The translations under genes were made by a program, and so were the position numbers. DNA of 10,800 bases from Flavobacterium sp. (GTDB taxonomy: Bacteria > Bacteroidota > Bacteroidia > Flavobacteriales > Flavobacteriaceae): positions 1-10,800 of the forward strand of contig NZ_JASLCE010000089.1 of assembly GCF_030146175.1 (NCBI RefSeq), in the 5' to 3' direction. The notes under the pieces are model-generated. The model was not told where the DNA came from. It worked only from the letters and a program-made list of their open reading frames with translations, and ran no database searches. Below are positions 7,554-10,800 of the stretch, piece after piece; the stretch's first letter is position 1; every line of letters starts with the position of its first letter.

Positions 7554-8005
7554 GAAAAATTGCCGCTTTTATCATCTTAAAATGCAACGATGAGTTGCTT
7601 TTACTAAAACGTTTTAAAGAACCTTTTAAAGGCTATTACGTACCTGTTGGCGGCAAACTCGACCCAAACGAAACACCTTTGGATGCCGCAATACGCGAAA
7701 CATTTGAAGAAACCGGCATTCGTCCGGAGCATTTCACCTATATGGGAACGCTTTTCGAAGTTTCACCCATAGAATACAACTGGCTTACTTTTGTTTATTT
7801 GGCCGAAATCCCATACCAACCGGCACCCGAATGTAACGAGGGAATATTGGAATGGATTCATAAAGATAATCTGAAAAATATCCTTACGCCGGAAACGGAT
7901 CTGCATATTTACGAAAAGGCTTTTAACCAACAACCTTTCGCCTATAGTGCCCGTTATGATGCGGAACTCAACTTATTGGAATTGATCGACGAATTAAATC
8001 CGTAA
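7550..8005 (+). CDS. Nudix hydrolase
   Basis: This 151-aa protein belongs to the family that hydrolyses nucleoside diphosphates linked to another moiety, such as oxidised dNTPs or NDP-sugars. The Nudix box is complete at residues 35-57: Gly35, Glu41, Arg49-Glu50, Glu53-Glu54 and Gly56, spaced as GX5EX7REUXEEXGU except that the first U position is Thr51. The preceding GYYVPVGGKLD fits MutT/8-oxo-dGTP diphosphatase-like members, but the box alone does not set the substrate. No signal peptide is seen. The ATG overlaps the acetyltransferase stop by four bases, and the deacetylase gene starts 8 nt after its TAA. Confidence 0.93.
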   Translation: MRKIAAFIILKCNDELLLLKRFKEPFKGYYVPVGGKLDPNETPLDAAIRETFEETGIRPEHFTYMGTLFEVSPIEYNWLTFVYLAEIPYQPAPECNEGILEWIHKDNLKNILTPETDLHIYEKAFNQQPFAYSARYDAELNLLELIDELNP

Positions 8006-8013
8006 TAAACGGT

Positions 8014-8916
8014 ATGTTTCCGATTGCCTACCATCCGATTTACAAACATCCGCTACCCGAAGGTCATCGCTTTCCGATGATCAAATACGAATTATTACCG
8101 CAACAGTTGGTACATGAAGGCATTGTTTCCGACAGCGCTTTTTTTGAACCGGATATGCCGGACATGCAACCGATACTTGCCGTACATCAAAAAGAATATG
8201 TAGACGATTTGATCGGATTAACGTTGGATCCGAGAGCTGTTCGCAAAATAGGGTTTCCGTTATCGGCCGAATTGGTCGAACGGGAATTGCGACTCGTACA
8301 AGGTTCTATAACCGGTGCCGAAAAAGCATTACAAACCGGAATTGCCTTTAATATCGCAGGCGGAACACACCATGCCTATGCCGATCATGGCGAAGCTTTT
8401 TGTCTGTTAAATGATCAGGCTATAGCGGCACAGTATTTACTGGACCAAAAGTTGGCTAAAAAAATTCTGATTGTAGATCTTGACGTACATCAGGGAAACG
8501 GAACCGCTGCGATTTTCGAACACAATCGTTCCGTTTTTACCTTTTCGATGCACGGCCAGTCCAACTATCCTTTTAAAAAAGAACGTTCCGATCTGGACAT
8601 TGCACTGCCGGACCATACGGCCGACGATGCATATTTATCGCTGTTAAACCAGACGTTGCCACAACTCATTGCATCGCAACGTCCTGATTTTATCTTTTAC
8701 CTTAGCGGTGTCGACATACTCGCTTCCGATAAACTCGGAAAACTCGCCTGTTCGCTCGATGCCTGCAAAAAACGGGACGAAATTGTATTTTCACATTGCC
8801 ATACCGCAGGAATACCGGTACAATGTAGTATGGGCGGCGGCTATTCACCCGATATCCGAACAATTATCCAGGCCCATACCAATACCTACCGCGTCGCTTC
8901 CTACATTTACAGCTAA
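8014..8916 (+). CDS. Histone deacetylase superfamily protein (zinc-dependent deacetylase)
   Basis: The 300-aa protein belongs to the arginase/HDAC superfamily, whose bacterial members include acetylpolyamine amidohydrolases and AcuC-like proteins that remove acetyl from amines or lysines. The active site is complete: the tandem His119-His120 in GGTHHAYADHGEAFC, zinc ligands Asp157 and His159 in IVDLDVHQGNGT, third ligand Asp234 in LSGVDILASDKLG, and catalytic Tyr277 in MGGGYSPD. The first ATG gives the usual N-terminus AYHPIYKHPLPEGHRFPM. It is probably the last gene of the metG operon. No convincing terminator is seen in the 5 nt before the convergent ssb gene. Bacteria lack true histones of the eukaryotic type, so the substrate is more likely a small acetylated amine or a protein lysine; this is inference. 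Confidence 0.93.
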   Translation: MFPIAYHPIYKHPLPEGHRFPMIKYELLPQQLVHEGIVSDSAFFEPDMPDMQPILAVHQKEYVDDLIGLTLDPRAVRKIGFPLSAELVERELRLVQGSITGAEKALQTGIAFNIAGGTHHAYADHGEAFCLLNDQAIAAQYLLDQKLAKKILIVDLDVHQGNGTAAIFEHNRSVFTFSMHGQSNYPFKKERSDLDIALPDHTADDAYLSLLNQTLPQLIASQRPDFIFYLSGVDILASDKLGKLACSLDACKKRDEIVFSHCHTAGIPVQCSMGGGYSPDIRTIIQAHTNTYRVASYIYS

Positions 8917-8921
8917 TGCTT

Positions 8922-9248
8922 TTATAGCAATAAAATCTCGTTTACGACAACTTCTGTCGAATAACGCTTATGTCCCTCTTTGTCTTCCCAGGTTCGATGA
9001 ACCAGTTTGCCTTCTAATACAACTTCTCTTCCCTTTTCTACAAATTTCTCAACAATGTCGGCTAGCTTTCCCCAGGCTTTTACAACATGCCATTGCGTAT
9101 CGGTAACTTTTTCACCTTTTTCGTTGTAATAAACTTCATTGGTTGCAACCGATAGTTTGGCTAGTTTTCGTCCCTCTTCCAATATCTTGATTTCAGGATC
9201 ACTTCCTACATTTCCGATTAATTGCACTCTGTTCCTCAATGTGTTCAT
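8922..9248 (-). CDS. ssb: Short single-stranded DNA-binding protein (tail-less SSB paralogue)
   Basis: The 108-aa protein consists almost only of the SSB OB fold: NRVQLIGNVGSDPEI at the start, LSVATNEVY, TQWHVVKAWGKLADI with Trp53 and Trp59, and EGKLVHRTWEDKEGHKRYSTEV. SSB coats single-stranded DNA in replication, repair or recombination. The family's disordered linker and acidic tip (DDDIPF-like), which recruits partner proteins, are absent, and the protein ends at NEILLL. This suggests a second, accessory SSB rather than the main replicative one, which would lie elsewhere. The start is the ATG before NTLRNRV. The 54-nt gap to the upstream gene has no TAnnTTTG box, so read-through from the T9SS gene is possible. 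It converges on the deacetylase gene with 5 nt between stops. Confidence 0.92.
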   Translation of the reverse strand: MNTLRNRVQLIGNVGSDPEIKILEEGRKLAKLSVATNEVYYNEKGEKVTDTQWHVVKAWGKLADIVEKFVEKGREVVLEGKLVHRTWEDKEGHKRYSTEVVVNEILLL

Positions 9249-9302
9249 GGCTCATAATTTTAATAGATTAACTTTTAATTTGGGGAAGAGGGAGCAATAT
9301 GA

Positions 9303-10800
9303 TTATTTGTTTTTAACGAATTTCTGATATTCTTTTATTTGCTGTGATGCATCTTCAATTCCCAACACATAAATTCCGGCAGCCAGTTTGGACACCTCAA
9401 TTCCTTTTTCGCCAACAGCAGCTCCTGTTACTTTAAAAATTTGTCTTCCGTTTAAGTCATATACTGCAATTTGTGCCTGATCGGATAATTGTTCTTTGTT
9501 TTTAATAAACAATCGTTCGTTGGCCGGATTGGGATATACTGCAAAATTGGCTGTTCCGAATTCGGCTAACCCTAAAGCTGATGCTCCGGTTTTAGCAATA
9601 TAGACCACTTGCTTGTTGTTCGTTTCTATCGTCAGATTATTTAATTGTATATCTACAGAAGCGGTCGAAATAATCGTAAAATTATCCGGATTGGAGTCCA
9701 ATACTTTCAAATTTGAGGAACCATTTGCCGGAGCAGGATAGATCTCACAGGACTGAATACTTCCTTGTGTATTATATCTGGCGATGAAGTTGAAAAAATT
9801 ATTATCGATGGTATAGGTAAAATCCGGGGAAAGATTGACATATCGGTAAAAATTTCCGCCTACATAAATATTATCCTGTGCATCGATATACAATCTCGAA
9901 AACTTCGACGAGGAACCCGCATTGGTTCCTGGTGCCTGATCTGTTGATATTCCTGCTTTTTTAGCCCATATCAGGTTTCCGGCTGTACCGTGTTTTACCA
10001 TATAACCGCCGTAATTTCCTGGAAACTGTAAAATGGTTCCATCAAAATTTATTGTCGAGTTATAGGCCATCCCTACCAAATATACGTTGTTTGCCGAATC
10101 TACTGCAAGGTTAAACGCCTTGGTGTCGGAACTTGCCCCAACGGTAGCTGTTTTTGCCCAAGCCACCGCTCCGGTATTATCATAGCGTACATAAAACAAC
10201 CCTGCATTCGAACTCGAACTACGGTTTAGCGTAATATTTCCAAAGGTTACCGAACGCGCCAGAAAATCACCCGCTACATAAACATTCCCATTATTGTCGA
10301 CAACCATCGCTTTCATCTGCGCTCCGATTCTGTCGGACATATTCGAACTGGTCGTACCGGTATAACGCGAAGACGAAGCCCAAACCAGATTACCGGTACC
10401 GGCATCGAATTTGGCTACCAGGTTTTTATCCATACCCTGGATTGTTGGTGCATAATTCGCCATCGGTAAGGTTAATCCTTCAAAAGAAAACTGATCCGAC
10501 GAATAATTGGCCGCCAAATACAGGTAGTTGTTTTTATATTGCAGGTAACCACCTCCCATATACTCCGGAAATTCTTTAATCCAAACCGGATTACCATCTA
10601 ATGTAAATTTTGCGATAAAACTACGATCCCCATACGTATTTGTATTGACCAAAGTGGTCGTACCGATTTGCATATTACCGCCATAACTCCCTATAGCATA
10701 ATAATGATCATTACCATCATAGGCGACAGCAGTAAATTGTTCGTATTTGCTTCCGCTAAAATGCTTTACATTTAAAAGTATACCGTTCGTATCAAATTTG
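9303..10800 (-). CDS. Surface or secreted T9SS protein with beta-propeller-like (SBBP-type) repeats, 5' end cut by window edge
   Basis: The reading frame stays open to the window edge, so the N-terminus and signal peptide lie outside; an internal ATG at 10673 is not the likely start. About 498 residues are visible. They contain repeated units pairing a phrase such as AKFDAGTGNLVWA, VRYDNTGAVAWAK or KHGTAGNLIWAKK with one such as DNNGNVYVAGDF, DSANNVYLVGMAY or DAQDNIYVGGNF, the pattern of SBBP/NHL-like beta-propellers. The last 80 or so residues (FAVYPNPANERLFI, IAVYDLNGRQIF, LAAGIYVLGI, YQKFVKNK) form a T9SS type A sorting domain, which directs export across the outer membrane and removal of the signal. 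Function beyond a surface or secreted role is not evident; no catalytic motif was seen. The ssb gene follows 54 nt downstream on the same strand. Confidence 0.88.
   Translation of the reverse strand, partial: KFDTNGILLNVKHFSGSKYEQFTAVAYDGNDHYYAIGSYGGNMQIGTTTLVNTNTYGDRSFIAKFTLDGNPVWIKEFPEYMGGGYLQYKNNYLYLAANYSSDQFSFEGLTLPMANYAPTIQGMDKNLVAKFDAGTGNLVWASSSRYTGTTSSNMSDRIGAQMKAMVVDNNGNVYVAGDFLARSVTFGNITLNRSSSSNAGLFYVRYDNTGAVAWAKTATVGASSDTKAFNLAVDSANNVYLVGMAYNSTINFDGTILQFPGNYGGYMVKHGTAGNLIWAKKAGISTDQAPGTNAGSSSKFSRLYIDAQDNIYVGGNFYRYVNLSPDFTYTIDNNFFNFIARYNTQGSIQSCEIYPAPANGSSNLKVLDSNPDNFTIISTASVDIQLNNLTIETNNKQVVYIAKTGASALGLAEFGTANFAVYPNPANERLFIKNKEQLSDQAQIAVYDLNGRQIFKVTGAAVGEKGIEVSKLAAGIYVLGIEDASQQIKEYQKFVKNK

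Noticed and set aside
8917..8929. Hairpin TGCT-TTTAT-AGCA between convergent genes as a bidirectional terminator
   Set aside because: The stem is only 4 bp, cannot be extended, and has no adjoining T-tract, so it is too weak to call.
8669..9106. A 145-codon plus-strand frame spanning the end of the deacetylase gene and antisense to ssb
   Set aside because: It overlaps two well-supported genes in other frames and its translation shows no recognisable family.

Overview
The window looks like a chromosomal stretch from a member of Flavobacteriaceae (Bacteroidota), probably Flavobacterium or a close relative. This rests on low-GC coding DNA, start codons without clear Shine-Dalgarno sequences, several matches to the Bacteroidota -7 promoter box TAnnTTTG, and a protein ending in a type IX secretion system (T9SS) type A sorting domain. 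This is an inference from sequence features; no 16S or other marker is present. No tRNA, rRNA, CRISPR array, insertion sequence or phage gene was seen, and no gene-free stretch exceeds about 200 bases.

Layout. Positions 1-1787 (minus) hold a secreted metzincin metalloprotease with Fn3 and CUB-like domains, cut at its C-terminus by the window edge. Positions 1886-3981 (minus) hold a three-gene cluster transcribed in this order: a peptidase S66 (LD-carboxypeptidase) with a signal peptide, a YraN/UPF0102 nuclease-fold protein, and an ACT-domain protein with a helix-turn-helix-like N-terminus. A divergent promoter region at about 3982-4155 separates this cluster from a plus-strand block at 4156-8916. 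That block holds metG (methionyl-tRNA synthetase), then a HAD phosphatase, a CatA-like O-acetyltransferase, a Nudix hydrolase and an HDAC-family deacetylase, packed with 21-nt, -4, -4 and 8-nt junctions. Facing it on the minus strand are a short single-stranded DNA-binding protein (8922-9248) and, upstream of that, a T9SS cargo protein with beta-propeller-like repeats (9303-10800), cut at its N-terminus by the window edge.

How the genes fit together. metG probably drives a housekeeping operon whose four downstream genes encode small-molecule or nucleotide-processing enzymes. The most thought-provoking point is an acetyltransferase and a deacetylase in one tightly coupled operon, with a Nudix and a HAD enzyme beside them. 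This could be an acetylation/deacetylation or metabolite-repair cassette, but the substrates cannot be read from sequence. The rest is ordinary Flavobacteriaceae content: cell-wall peptide processing, surface or secreted proteins exported by T9SS, and DNA maintenance. I found no clear evidence of a wholly new system. The other leads are a probable metG start correction, a TGTTAAA palindrome shared by two promoter regions, and helically phased direct repeats upstream of the protease gene.
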